Source: Legionella israelensis
Lineage (GTDB): Bacteria > Pseudomonadota > Gammaproteobacteria > Legionellales > Legionellaceae
Assembly: GCF_004571175.1 (NCBI RefSeq)
Contig: NZ_CP038273.1
Coordinates: forward strand, 558,001-622,000
Length of the DNA stretch: 64,000 bases
Direction of reading: 5' to 3'
A program made the translations under genes and the position numbers. Under the pieces are notes generated by a model. The model did not search any database, was not told where the DNA came from, and saw nothing but the letters and a program-made list of their open reading frames with translations. Positions 1 through 8,188 of the stretch are shown here, in pieces. Numbering within the stretch: the stretch's first letter is position 1; each line of letters starts with the position of its first letter.

Positions 1-932
1 TAGAGTCTGATCCTTATGTCCGAAGTTTTGAAGCTGATATCCTTATTTCAAATAAATTGTCTATCGGGAATTGCGGTGAACTTGCTTATCAAGCATTAGA
101 TTATTTCCTGACTGAAACTGATTTCAGGGCTGAAGTCTATCATATAGTGAATGGCGATCATGTGTTTCTGGTGGTAAACCGCGATCCAAATAGTGATCCT
201 GCAAAGCCTGAAACCTGGGGTAGTGAAGCATTTATTTGTGATCCATGGGCAAACAAAGTGTTTAATGCGTCTGACTATCAATCTGAATTAAAAAATTATT
301 ATGGTAATAGTGGCTTTGAGGCTCCTAGATATGAACCGTACGCAAAACTCTGTAATACAGAAGCCTTTAGTCCAGAAAAGCATTCATTAGCCCCTACAAA
401 AAACATCAATACTGATTATCTAAGAAAACATAGAAAAACAGAGAATTTAAAAACGGAATTTGAAGCAGGTATCGAAGCATTAAAAATATACACATCTAAA
501 CTAGAAGCACTTCATAGGAAACTGGTAGAAAAATATGGGGAAAATGATACCAAGGCAGTAGTAATGGCCAATAAAATCACCAGATTAAATAGGGTGCAAA
601 GTAGCCTTAAAAATGGGTTTGAAAAAGTTCAAAATGTCACCAGTTACCGTGAAGTGAGTACTAAACTCCATCGACTCCATCGAAAATTCGACAGCGCTTT
701 AAACTCTATTCATTTTGATCATGAAGAAAGTAACGCATTGTTTGCTAGAAGAGATACCAAATCAACACGTGGTAAACTAATGAAGGCTTTCGATATTCCA
801 TCTAATACTGAAAAAAAGGTTAAGTCAGCTCAGTCAGCGTTTAGAAAGGCCTATCAAAAATTCAAAGAATCAGAAACTAAAGAAGAAAAAAGTGCATTTT
901 ATAACCATAGCATGATGTGCGGCCGGCGCTAG
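1..932 (+). CDS. Papain-like candidate effector, 5' end outside the window
   Basis: The frame is open from the left edge, so this is the 3' part of a longer gene; a TTG at 57 is not a convincing start. About 18 codons before that TTG the product holds a Cys-His-Asp arrangement typical of papain-fold toxins and effectors: Cys in GNCGELA (codon at 72-74), His in GDHVF about 29 residues later, and Asp in CDPW 27 residues after that. The remaining ~200 residues are Lys/Glu-rich, probably helical, with no membrane segment or signal peptide. The family is known from YopT-like proteases and toxin deamidases; which chemistry applies here cannot be told. It lies beside two other effector-like genes, so a Dot/Icm substrate is plausible but inferred. 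The last residues (MMCGRR) look unlike the preceding sequence, so the end may be truncated. Confidence 0.6.
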   Translation, partial: ESDPYVRSFEADILISNKLSIGNCGELAYQALDYFLTETDFRAEVYHIVNGDHVFLVVNRDPNSDPAKPETWGSEAFICDPWANKVFNASDYQSELKNYYGNSGFEAPRYEPYAKLCNTEAFSPEKHSLAPTKNINTDYLRKHRKTENLKTEFEAGIEALKIYTSKLEALHRKLVEKYGENDTKAVVMANKITRLNRVQSSLKNGFEKVQNVTSYREVSTKLHRLHRKFDSALNSIHFDHEESNALFARRDTKSTRGKLMKAFDIPSNTEKKVKSAQSAFRKAYQKFKESETKEEKSAFYNHSMMCGRR

Positions 933-1064
933 AGTCTAGTGGTCTCGTCCGGTAAATACCAAGATTTGTTCCGCAAAAATTTTTGAAAATATAACCCTTA
1001 TTTCTACGCAATCCTCCGTTTAAAAAAAGCATCTCAAACACAAAAATGATCAATAATTTCTCAA

Positions 1065-1081
1065 CTTAACATTATGTTAAG
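1065..1081. promoter_or_regulatory. Near-palindromic dyad upstream of effector-like gene
   Basis: The 17-bp dyad CTTAACATTATGTTAAG lies about 60 bp before the gene start at 1141. AT-rich sequence with TATATT at about 1105 follows. Two CTTAA-type half sites resemble the PmrA recognition pattern that controls many Legionella effector genes, but the spacing and second half site are imperfect. The operator role is inference. Confidence 0.3.
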
Positions 1082-2613
1082 AAATATGGTCCATAATTAA
1101 TCTTATATTTTATAAAAAATTCATTTTTTAAGTTTAATTAGTGCCTATCATGAAAATTTCAGTTTCTCAAGCTTTATTAATTCTTCTGGATAAATATAAG
1201 AAAGATAAAGCTCGTTTTAAAGAATTAAAATCCTTATATTTATCAGGGGCAAAGGACGAGAAAAGCCTTAAGCTAATTAATAAGTATTTAAATGATGACA
1301 TACTACAAAAATATGAAGTCTCTCGTGAGCCTGAAGTCATTAATGAGGATAGTTCCAGACGTTATTTCGAAACACATTTAGCTTATGAAACATTAAGCAG
1401 GAAAATAGATGGTTTCACGGCAGAAGAGATAAAAACCTATACGCAGTGGATAAAAGAATTGGTACCTGATTACTACAATCAATTATGGGACCGTGTAGTA
1501 ATTGAGCATAAAGGAAAAGCTGATAACATTGAAAGGGAATATTCTGATTTTTTTAATAAATTAAAAAATCATGAAATTTTTACTGATTTTTCTGAGGAGA
1601 ATAGAGGAAAGATTGTAAATATTGTTGCGGCTGCTTTCATTGCGATGGTTATTGCATCAAACAAACCCGACGCACTTCCATTGGATATTTATGGTGAAGG
1701 AATTTATCTGGAAAGAGGAAAAAAAGACAAATCAGGTCAAAAATCAACAGCAACCAGTGCTTATGGGCTATTAAGAGGACATTCACCATTACCAAGAGAT
1801 GATAAAGCCTTAATGGCAAAACCTCAACGATTTCTAAAACCCTCTGATCAAGCTACCTATGATCTTCAAGCGCAATGGGTAAAAGATAATTTTGATCGTT
1901 TAGTCCACCCGTTTTCTAACTCAATATCAGGTACAATGTTGTGCCAATTACGCGCGTTACTTAAAATCAGAGAAAACCTGAAAGCGTTAGACAGTAATTT
2001 TCAATTAGAAAATCCTGAACAGCTAATTCCTCTGTCGCCTGAGAAATTGGAAACGTTTATGACCACTTTCATTTCTGTCATGCTGTTCAATTCAGGCGGG
2101 CACACTTTATATGAATACGCAGCGCCTCTTGAATTGGACAAAGTACAGGAAGCTTTCTCTGATGTTGAAGGTTTTAATCAGCTAAATTTAGAAGAATTGT
2201 TTTTAACCTCTAATGAGGAAGCCTTTGATGTGGCTCTAAATAAAGCAATTGAATACAACAATCAACTCTTGCTTAAAAGCGATATACATCAAGAAATTCA
2301 GGAAAAGAAAACGGCTTTTGACCTTAAAACGCTAAAAGCAGCCATTGAGGAATCCCCTTTTTCAAGCAATGTAAAAGAAAATTTCAATCAACTATTAAAT
2401 GATAGTGATGTGGATAAAGTTAAGATGTGTTTGATTCAAGCTGAAAAATTGAATGATATTATTCAAAAAAATGAAGAAAGGGTGAGTTCAGAGCTATTTT
2501 CCTCCTACCGCCAGGGTTCTGCACGCCACAAGATAGTTACAAAAAATCTCAATGAAGCGATTGATGCACTAAGTCATGGTGAAGTAACTCATGTTACGCA
2601 CTAAACCTTGCTG

Positions 2614-2657
2614 CTCCCTGAAATTTAATTAAAATTTCATCCCTGATTTTTAGGGAG
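2614..2657 (+). promoter_or_regulatory. Inverted repeat pairing with the transposase ribosome-binding site
   Basis: CTCCCT at 2614-2619 is complementary to AGGGAG at 2652-2657, which is the Shine-Dalgarno of the transposase (ATG 2667). A second pairing GAAATTT/AAATTTC lies inside (2620-2638). Transcripts entering from outside would carry the sequestering strand, a common way for an IS to limit its own translation. The fold is read by eye and the role is inferred. Confidence 0.4.
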
Positions 2658-2666
2658 GAAGATTTA

Positions 2667-3716
2667 ATGGATATGCTTGATATTTATAGTGACTATTTGA
2701 TTTGCCAGAATAAATATGCAACAGCTACAGGTTTATCGGAGATGTTGGATGGTGAATTTGCTCACGACAAGGTGACACGATTTTTACGACTACAAGATTT
2801 TGGTTCCAAAGCGCTCTGGAATTATGTCAAGAAGTCAGTCAGGGAGAGTGAAGCATCAGACGGTGTTCTTTTATTGGATGACTCGATTGAGGAGAAGCCT
2901 TACACGGATGAGAATGAAATTAATTGTTGGCATTATTCCCATGCTAAAGGTGATGTGGTCAAAGGGATTAATATCCTGACCTGCATGGTTCGGTATGGTG
3001 ACTTCAGTGTTCCTGTTGGTTATGAAGTTATCAAAAAAGACGTTGCTTTTTGTGACATTGAAACAAGGCAAGCTCGCAGAAAGTCATCCACGACTAAAAA
3101 TGAACTTTTTCGCAAGCTTATCGCACAAGCGGTTAGTAATCATGTGTTGTTTGACTTTGTACTTGCGGACAATTGGTTTGGCTCGAAGGCCAATATGGCT
3201 TACATCCATAATGACCTTCAAAAATCGTTTATTATTGGGATTAAATCTAATCGAACCTTAGCTTTATCCAAAAACGACGCCAACAACGGACGGTACACAA
3301 AAGTCAGAGAATTAGAGCTTGAAGAGGACATAGCCCACACAGTCTATCTCAAGGGATTAGACTTCCCAGTGAGGCTTTTGAAGAAAATTTTCAAAAACGA
3401 AAATGGTTCTACAGGGGTTCTCTATCTCGTTTCTAATGACATGACCAGCAGTGCCGAACGTCTTTATGAAGTGTACCAGAAACGGTGGCGGATTGAAGAG
3501 TATCACAAGTCAATTAAACAAAATGCAAGCCTGAACAAATCTCCAACCCGCACGGTTAAAACACAATCCAATCATATCTTTGCCGCAATCATTGCATACT
3601 GCAAACTGGAAATGATGAAAATAAAGACAAAATTGAATCACTTTGCCATCAAGTACAAATTAATACTCAGGGCTAACCAAATTGCTATGCAGGAGTTAAA
3701 AAATATGGCTCGTTAA
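2667..3716 (+). CDS. IS4-superfamily (IS701/IS4-like) DDE transposase, copy 1
   Basis: This 349-aa transposase catalyses cut-and-paste movement of the element. The DDE residues are visible: first Asp in LLLDDSIEEK (~residue 71), second in LADNWF (~167), and Glu in the Y-x2-R-x3-E-x6-K signature YQKRWRIEEYHKSIK (~270-284). That signature defines the IS4 superfamily. The Shine-Dalgarno AGGGAGG sits 8-9 nt before the ATG. The protein is identical to that of the second copy at 49788; the genes differ by three silent changes near the 3' end. It appears intact and may be the source of transposase for the short elements in this window that share its ends. Confidence 0.93.
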   Translation: MDMLDIYSDYLICQNKYATATGLSEMLDGEFAHDKVTRFLRLQDFGSKALWNYVKKSVRESEASDGVLLLDDSIEEKPYTDENEINCWHYSHAKGDVVKGINILTCMVRYGDFSVPVGYEVIKKDVAFCDIETRQARRKSSTTKNELFRKLIAQAVSNHVLFDFVLADNWFGSKANMAYIHNDLQKSFIIGIKSNRTLALSKNDANNGRYTKVRELELEEDIAHTVYLKGLDFPVRLLKKIFKNENGSTGVLYLVSNDMTSSAERLYEVYQKRWRIEEYHKSIKQNASLNKSPTRTVKTQSNHIFAAIIAYCKLEMMKIKTKLNHFAIKYKLILRANQIAMQELKNMAR

Positions 3717-3926
3717 AGTCGATTGTGCGTAACATGAGTGAAGTAAGTCAAGCTAAAACATTAATTGAACAAACGATTTCTCAATTAGACCAATATCAAT
3801 CCAGATTTTTCCAAACTAAAATGCCGGAACGGGCTATTCTGCAGGAAATTTATGGGAATATAGATCGAAGCATCGCTGATAAACGTTCTCAAATGGAACT
3901 TTAGTTTTACTGAAACCTGTTTTATC

Positions 3927-4138
3927 GACTTTAGCCATTTTTTAGGGGGCGAATCCCCGCTACTTGATAGCGGGGTCCATACGGAGTTTCGCGTGGATAC
4001 CGCAGTCGATGCCAGGGTAATTCGCACCATTCTATTTTTCTCAAGCCATCGATTTACAGCAACTTCGATAAATATAACAGGTGTGCTTCTATGGTCTTTA
4101 ATCTATTGTATTCATTTACTTGAAAAATGGCTAAAGTC
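3927..4138. repeat. Family 3 element: two-hairpin element with ACTTTAGCC ends
   Basis: The element is bounded by inverted GACTTTAGCCATTTTT (3927-3942) and its complement (4123-4138). Inside are a perfect hairpin CCCCGCTA/TAGCGGGG (3955-3975) and a second, imperfect hairpin ACCGCAG...CAGGGT followed by AATTCG (~3997-4024). The right half matches 51650-51786 at high identity over ~135 bp. The left half matches 49210-49280 and, inverted, 17868-17935; a diverged copy is at 60555-60625. Imperfect GTTTTAT/GTTTTGT flanks may be the target duplication. This accounts for the 324-bp gap between 3904 and the gene at 4229. Confidence 0.7.
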
Positions 4139-4159
4139 CAGGTTTTGTGGTACTGTTAT

Positions 4160-4189
4160 TTGATCAATACAAAGCCATTATGGTAATAT
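4160..4189 (+). promoter_or_regulatory. Candidate sigma-70 promoter of the 2H phosphoesterase gene
   Basis: TTGATC (4160-4165), an 18-bp spacer and TAATAT (4184-4189) precede the gene at 4229. A Shine-Dalgarno AAGGA lies close before the ATG. It is a reasonable but not consensus match. Confidence 0.4.
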
Positions 4190-4228
4190 ATTATCAGTCC
4201 TCAGTGTACTTTCTAAAAGGAATTAATA

Positions 4229-4954
4229 ATGAAACATCTTAAAAAAATTGATTCAAATGGAAATTACACAAAATTTCCTGGAGTAACGATAGCCGCATCG
4301 GTCCAACTCCCTGTAATGCAAGAGAACCCGTGGCTGGAGATCTATAATGCGTTAAAAAAGTCGACCATCATTTCCAAGTATTATGCATTACTGCCTTATC
4401 AAAGTTATCATATGACAACCTGTAATTTATACACAGAAGAAGATACTCCTGAGTGGTCAGAATTCATTACATCCAATCTCGAATTTTTTAAGGCTTTGCA
4501 CGAGTCTCTCAAGCAAAATGAATTTAATCCTGAAGTAACGATTAAAATGATTTCAACGGCGGGTGTTTTGCAATTACAGCTGTCATTGCCCCAAAACCAA
4601 GAATCTATTGTACAATCCATCGCTAAAACATTTAAATTGGAAGACCGTATGCCTTATGATTTTCATATTACTTTGGCTTATGAATATAGAATGATGGACA
4701 ATCAAACATTGTATCAAAGCATTAAAGATGAATTGAATGAAATCATCCAACCATACCTGAATAAAAGGATTATCTTGAATGCACCAACATTATATTATTT
4801 CGAAAATATGACACAATTTACTCCCTGGGATGCAAAAACAAATCCTTTTGAGGTAAAAAAGACTAACAATGCTTCTTTTTTGAGTTTATTTACAAAACCT
4901 AAAACAAAAAAACCGGTAGATGAATTGAATTCCAATGAATGCATTATCAGCTAG
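4229..4954 (+). CDS. 2H-phosphoesterase-like candidate effector with C-terminal CaaX box
   Basis: The product is 241 aa. Two H-x-T motifs, HMTTC at residues 61-65 and HITLA at 146-150, spaced ~85 residues apart, are the signature of the 2H phosphoesterase superfamily (2',3'-cyclic phosphodiesterases, 2'-5' oligoadenylate phosphodiesterases, DUF1868 proteins). The C-terminus is Cys-Ile-Ile-Ser, a eukaryotic CaaX prenylation signal, preceded by the basic stretch TKPKTKKP about 20 residues earlier. Legionella effectors such as AnkB are known to be prenylated by the host at such boxes. No signal peptide is seen. The prediction is therefore a translocated enzyme anchored on host membranes and acting on a nucleotide or RNA substrate; substrate and secretion are inference. 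The stop codon is formed by the TA target plus the first base of the adjoining small element, but the empty site would also read TAA, so the CaaX end is original. Confidence 0.75.
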   Translation: MKHLKKIDSNGNYTKFPGVTIAASVQLPVMQENPWLEIYNALKKSTIISKYYALLPYQSYHMTTCNLYTEEDTPEWSEFITSNLEFFKALHESLKQNEFNPEVTIKMISTAGVLQLQLSLPQNQESIVQSIAKTFKLEDRMPYDFHITLAYEYRMMDNQTLYQSIKDELNEIIQPYLNKRIILNAPTLYYFENMTQFTPWDAKTNPFEVKKTNNASFLSLFTKPKTKKPVDELNSNECIIS

Positions 4955-5116
4955 GTTCTGTGAACCAAATTTTTCGCGAAGCGAAAATATGGATAGTTGA
5001 GTGCCATTGTGTCTTTGAATGAGGCGAATAGCTGGCTCTATTTAACGAATTCAAAGACTCAATGGTACCCCATTAGCCGCATTTGCATCTGTGAAAATTT
5101 TGGTTCACAGAACCTA
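4952..5116. mobile_element. Family 2 MITE (TA-flanked, TAGGTTCTGTG ends), copy a
   Basis: A long terminal inverted repeat GGTTCTGTGAACCAAA (from 4954) and its complement (to 5114) is flanked by TA on both sides (4952-4953 and 5115-5116), as expected for IS630/Tc1-type insertion. The interior shares GAGGCGAATAGC with the copy at 26945. It has no coding capacity. Confidence 0.75.
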
Positions 5117-5164
5117 AAGCACGTGTCGTCACACTCTAAAGCGCTTAAATATCCTTATTTTATC

Positions 5165-6607
5165 TTAACGCGTCCCACCAATCGTTAAAGCATCAATTTT
5201 TAAGGTTGGCTGTCCTACCCCAACAGGTACGGACTGTCCGTCTTTACCACAAACACCGATGCCGCTATCAAGAGACAAGTCATTACCTATCATGGAAATT
5301 TTTTTCATAACCTCAGGTCCACTGCCGATCAATGTAGCCCCCTTGACCGGTGTTGTGATCTTCCCGTCTTCAATAAGATAAGCTTCGCTGGCTGAAAAGA
5401 CAAATTGCCCTGAAGTGATATCGACCTGTCCACCGCCAAAATTCACGGCATATAATCCCCGCTTAACAGAACGAATGATTTCATCTGGCTCATACGATCC
5501 AGCAAGCATATAAGTATTGGTCATTCTTGGCATGGGCACATGAGCATAAGATTCACGCCGACAATTGCCAGTTGGCTTCATTCCCATCAACTTGGCATTC
5601 AGTTTATCTTGCATGTAGTTAACCAATACACCATTTTCTATCAGAGTGGTACATTGGGATGGCGTACCCTCATCATCCACAGTAAGTGATCCTCTTCTGT
5701 CTTTAAGTGTACCGTCATCAACGACCGTAACCCCGGAAGCGGCCACTTGTTGACCGATTCGTCCAGAAAAAGCAGATAATCCTTTACGATTAAAATCACC
5801 TTCCAAACCATGACCAACTGCTTCATGAAGCAAAACTCCAGGCCAGCCAGGGCCTAAAACCACAGGCATTGTACCAGCAGGAGCGTCTTCGGCTTCAAGA
5901 TTGACCAATGCTTCTCGTACAGCCTCACGTGCATAATGCAAGGCATTGTTCTGCTCAGTGAAATAGGAATAAGCCACCCGGCCACCTCCACCGGAACGGG
6001 CTGTCTCACGTCGCCCATTTTTATCTTCTACGATCACGCTGACTTGTATGCTGACCAGTGGTCTTACATCAGCTATCAGCTGACCATGCATACCAGCTAC
6101 CATCACCACTTCATAGCTACCACTTAAAGCAGCATTGACCTGCTTAACTCTCGGATCAATAGAGCGAGCTTCTTTATCAATCATTTCCAGCAAAGCAATT
6201 TTTTCCTGTTTAGTCATTCCTTCGATGGGATTAACAGCCTGATAACGACTGACAGGAGCGCTGGGAATCTGAATCGATTGTTTTAATGGAGAACCAGAAA
6301 CGGCAATAGATTGTGCCGCACTTGCAGCGCGTTCTATGGCCGGCAATAAAATATCATCGCAATAAGCATATCCGGTTTTATCCCCGCTTATCGCACGTAT
6401 TCCCACGCCTCTGTCAATGGAAAAACTCCCGCTTTTAACCTCAGAATCTTCAAGATACCAGGACTCATAACTGCAAGTCTGAAAATATAACTCTGCATCA
6501 TCGATCTGGGGTTTCATCATGGAACGAATTAATTTGTCAATAATTGATTCATCCAAAGATGACGGTATAAGTAATAACTCTTTGGCGATATTTAAAGATT
6601 GAGACAT
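5165..6607 (-). CDS. tldD: TldD metalloprotease
   Basis: The product is 480 aa, full length for TldD. With TldE/PmbA it forms a zinc protease that trims unstructured peptides; in other bacteria it matures microcin B17 and degrades CcdA. The zinc site HEAVGH is at residues 261-266 (His261, Glu262, His266), followed by [10 protein letters not shown]. The C-terminal GLY-rich beta domain ([23 protein letters not shown] and so on) is complete. The gene is co-directional with and 4 bp downstream of the nitrilase gene, an arrangement common in gammaproteobacteria. No partner pmbA is in the window. Confidence 0.95.
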   Translation of the reverse strand: MSQSLNIAKELLLIPSSLDESIIDKLIRSMMKPQIDDAELYFQTCSYESWYLEDSEVKSGSFSIDRGVGIRAISGDKTGYAYCDDILLPAIERAASAAQSIAVSGSPLKQSIQIPSAPVSRYQAVNPIEGMTKQEKIALLEMIDKEARSIDPRVKQVNAALSGSYEVVMVAGMHGQLIADVRPLVSIQVSVIVEDKNGRRETARSGGGGRVAYSYFTEQNNALHYAREAVREALVNLEAEDAPAGTMPVVLGPGWPGVLLHEAVGHGLEGDFNRKGLSAFSGRIGQQVAASGVTVVDDGTLKDRRGSLTVDDEGTPSQCTTLIENGVLVNYMQDKLNAKLMGMKPTGNCRRESYAHVPMPRMTNTYMLAGSYEPDEIIRSVKRGLYAVNFGGGQVDITSGQFVFSASEAYLIEDGKITTPVKGATLIGSGPEVMKKISMIGNDLSLDSGIGVCGKDGQSVPVGVGQPTLKIDALTIGGTR

Positions 6608-6611
6608 AAAA

Positions 6612-7421
6612 TTACCTGCTTAATACATGATGATCATTACAAGGAAACTGTTTCCTGAGCTTATGTAACCAGTTTAAATCAATATCTGCAGAAAGCACAC
6701 CCATTTCAGTTTCAAGCTCTGTTAGTGTTCTCCCCCAGGGGTCAATTATCATACTATGACCATAGGTTTGACGACCATTCTCATGCTCGCCACTCTGGTT
6801 TGGCGCCACCACATAACTCAGATTTTCAATGGCACGCGCCTTTAACAAAACCTCCCAGTGTGCTAAACCAGTTGTTGCTGTAAACGCTGAAGGTATGGTG
6901 AATAATTCTGCACCTTTTAATACTAATTGTTGATATAATTCCGGAAAACGCAAGTCATAACAAACACTCAGACCAATTTTTCCTACAGGTGTATCCACAA
7001 CCACCACATTATTTCCAGGCTCTATTGATGAAGATTCCTTGTGCGCCTCATGTTCCGACACCCTTACATCAAAAAGATGAATCTTATCATAGCGTGCTAC
7101 GCAATGACCGCTTTGATCATACACTAATGAACTGGCACGTACCCGCCTGCCTTCACCTTTAATGGGCAATGTGCCAGCTATAACCCAGATGGTAAACTGC
7201 TTTGCCAGCTGACTTATTTTATCTTGTATAGGCCCATGACCAAAGACTTCCACTATGTCTGACTTATCGGTTTCTTTTTTGCCCATGAGAGCAAAATTTT
7301 CAGGCAAAACAATAAGTTCTGCTCCTTGCTCATGAGCTTGGGCAATTAATTGTTCAACCAAAGTCATATTATCTTCTACTCGTGGTAAAGAAGTCATTTG
7401 GGCGATTGCGATTCGCGCCAT
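6612..7421 (-). CDS. Nitrilase-family amidohydrolase (Nit1/YbeM-like)
   Basis: This is a carbon-nitrogen hydrolase of 269 aa from the chosen ATG at 7421 (MARIAIAQM). The frame extends to 7481, but the extra N-terminal residues are not conserved in the family. The catalytic triad is visible: Glu41 in LPENF, Lys113 in DKIHLFDV, Cys154 in [10 protein letters not shown]. The HLFDV and CYDLRFPE forms are those of the Nit1/Nit2/YbeM branch, whose members repair deaminated glutathione (dGSH amidase). The protein is cytoplasmic. It is transcribed with tldD just downstream. A 69-bp MITE sits upstream between this gene and pncC. Confidence 0.88.
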   Translation of the reverse strand: MARIAIAQMTSLPRVEDNMTLVEQLIAQAHEQGAELIVLPENFALMGKKETDKSDIVEVFGHGPIQDKISQLAKQFTIWVIAGTLPIKGEGRRVRASSLVYDQSGHCVARYDKIHLFDVRVSEHEAHKESSSIEPGNNVVVVDTPVGKIGLSVCYDLRFPELYQQLVLKGAELFTIPSAFTATTGLAHWEVLLKARAIENLSYVVAPNQSGEHENGRQTYGHSMIIDPWGRTLTELETEMGVLSADIDLNWLHKLRKQFPCNDHHVLSR

Positions 7422-7495
7422 GATAAAGCTCCAAAAAATAACGCTCATTAACATAGCTGTATCGTGAAATACAGCAGACACAATCCTTTAAGATA

Positions 7496-7564
7496 CTCAT
7501 GTTACGCAGCACTGTATTTTTTAGAAGACTTGGAGGTAAAAAAGACAAAGCTGCGTTACATGAG
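7496..7564. mobile_element. Family 1 MITE (IS4-type ends), short 69-bp form
   Basis: It starts CTCATGTTACGCAGCAC and ends GCTGCGTTACATGAG. It is flanked by a perfect 7-bp direct repeat TAAGATA (7489-7495 and 7565-7571). The central ~75 bp present in longer copies is deleted. The first 13 bp equal the ends of the IS at 2588. Confidence 0.85.
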
Positions 7565-7588
7565 TAAGATATCTAAAATTAAAAAGGA

Positions 7589-8083
7589 TTATGGTTCTTG
7601 AACTAGCTTAATCAGTCCTTTTAAGGCAAAATGACAGGATTTAAAGCGAACATCCTGACGATCCCCGGTAAATATCTGATGATCTTGCAGAGAATGCTCC
7701 CCTCGAGATGACCAGGCAAAATAAGCGGTACCTATGGGTTTGTCCGAACTGCCACCTGAGGGTCCTGCTATGCCTGTCACTGATAAACTGACATCGGCTT
7801 CGCTATGTTTCAACGCACCTTCAGCCATCGCCACAGCCACTTGCTTACTCACCGCTCCATATTTCACGATCATGGATTCCGGTACATCGAGCATTTCCTG
7901 CTTGGATAAATTACTATAGGTGACAAATCCTCTTTCAAACCAAAAGGAAGAACCAGTTATTTCGGTGATGGAGGCTGCGATGAGCCCCCCTGTGCATGAC
8001 TCTGCCACCGCCAGTTTCAAATTTTTTTCTGTAAATATAACAGCCAGATTATTTACTAAAGAAATAATCTCTTTCCATTTCAT
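7589..8083 (-). CDS. pncC: Nicotinamide-nucleotide amidohydrolase PncC (CinA C-terminal domain)
   Basis: This stand-alone CinA-type domain of 164 aa is about the same length as E. coli PncC. The enzyme deamidates NMN to nicotinic acid mononucleotide in pyridine nucleotide recycling. Family motifs seen are AESCTGGLIAASIT near residue 27, FVTYSN at ~53, YGAVS at ~76, and VTGIAGPSGGSSDKPIGTAYFA at ~103-124. In many gammaproteobacteria pncC lies near mutS or recA, and here it is 0.6 kb from mutS on the opposite strand. A tiny family 1 MITE relic and a terminator separate it from the upstream lipoprotein gene. Confidence 0.92.
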   Translation of the reverse strand: MKWKEIISLVNNLAVIFTEKNLKLAVAESCTGGLIAASITEITGSSFWFERGFVTYSNLSKQEMLDVPESMIVKYGAVSKQVAVAMAEGALKHSEADVSLSVTGIAGPSGGSSDKPIGTAYFAWSSRGEHSLQDHQIFTGDRQDVRFKSCHFALKGLIKLVQEP

Positions 8084-8098
8084 GCTATTCCTTAAAAA

Positions 8099-8132
8099 CT
8101 TATGTTACCCAGCACTAGCAAAGCTGCATGAG
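8099..8132. repeat. Minimal family 1 MITE relic
   Basis: The 34-bp CTTATGTTACCCAGCAC...GCTGCATGAG holds only the two degraded ends of the family 1 MITE. Imperfect TTAAAAA/TAAAAAT flanks are present. It sits just upstream of pncC. Confidence 0.5.
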
Positions 8133-8140
8133 TAAAAATA

Positions 8141-8172
8141 AAAAACCCTGTATTGTAAGATACAGGGTTTTT
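8141..8172 (-). terminator. Rho-independent terminator after the lipoprotein gene
   Basis: The 13-bp perfect stem AAAAACCCTGTAT/ATACAGGGTTTTT (8141-8153 and 8160-8172) has a 6-nt loop. Reading on the minus strand it is followed by a T-run. It sits 17 bp after the lipoprotein stop codon. Confidence 0.85.
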
Positions 8173-8188
8173 AAAGATAAAAACACTA

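Larger units (their letters stand above)
2588..3738 (+). mobile_element. IS4-superfamily insertion sequence, copy 1
   Basis: The element is 1151 bp with perfect 14-bp terminal inverted repeats, CTCATGTTACGCAC at 2588-2601 and its complement at 3725-3738. It is flanked by the direct repeat TGAAGTAA (2580-2587 and 3739-3746). It carries one transposase gene. A near-identical copy is at 49709-50859. The duplication falls inside the effector-like gene and proves the insertion event. Confidence 0.95.
1141..3904 (+). pseudogene. Candidate effector gene interrupted by an IS4-superfamily element
   Basis: The reading frame from a GTG at 1141 (ATG alternative at 1150) runs through residue ~482 and then enters the IS, stopping at 2604 with the foreign tail THVTH. 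If the IS (2588-3738) and one copy of the 8-bp duplication TGAAGTAA are removed, the frame continues with SQAKTLIEQTISQLDQ and ends at a TAG at 3902-3904. This restores exactly 534 codons. The protein has no signal peptide or membrane segment, is charged and mostly helical, and has a conserved-looking GGHTLYEYAAPLE stretch near residue 320. I recognise no domain. The setting and composition suggest a secreted Dot/Icm substrate. The IS removes the last ~50 residues, the part that normally carries the secretion signal, so the gene is probably inactive as an effector. Confidence 0.6.

Noticed and set aside
1-940. Direct repeat TAGAGTCT at 1 and near 930
   Set aside because: Only 8 bp, one copy is inside coding sequence; chance is a sufficient explanation.
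3785-4030. Minus-strand frame over the end of the interrupted effector gene
   Set aside because: It overlaps the restored effector tail and the family 3 hairpins; its sequence is explained by these.
4997-5188. 63-codon frame inside the TA-type MITE
   Set aside because: It lies almost wholly within an inverted-repeat element and has no start signal.
7421-7481. Longer N-terminus of the nitrilase
   Set aside because: The 20 extra residues precede the conserved MARIAIAQM start and are not part of the family's fold.
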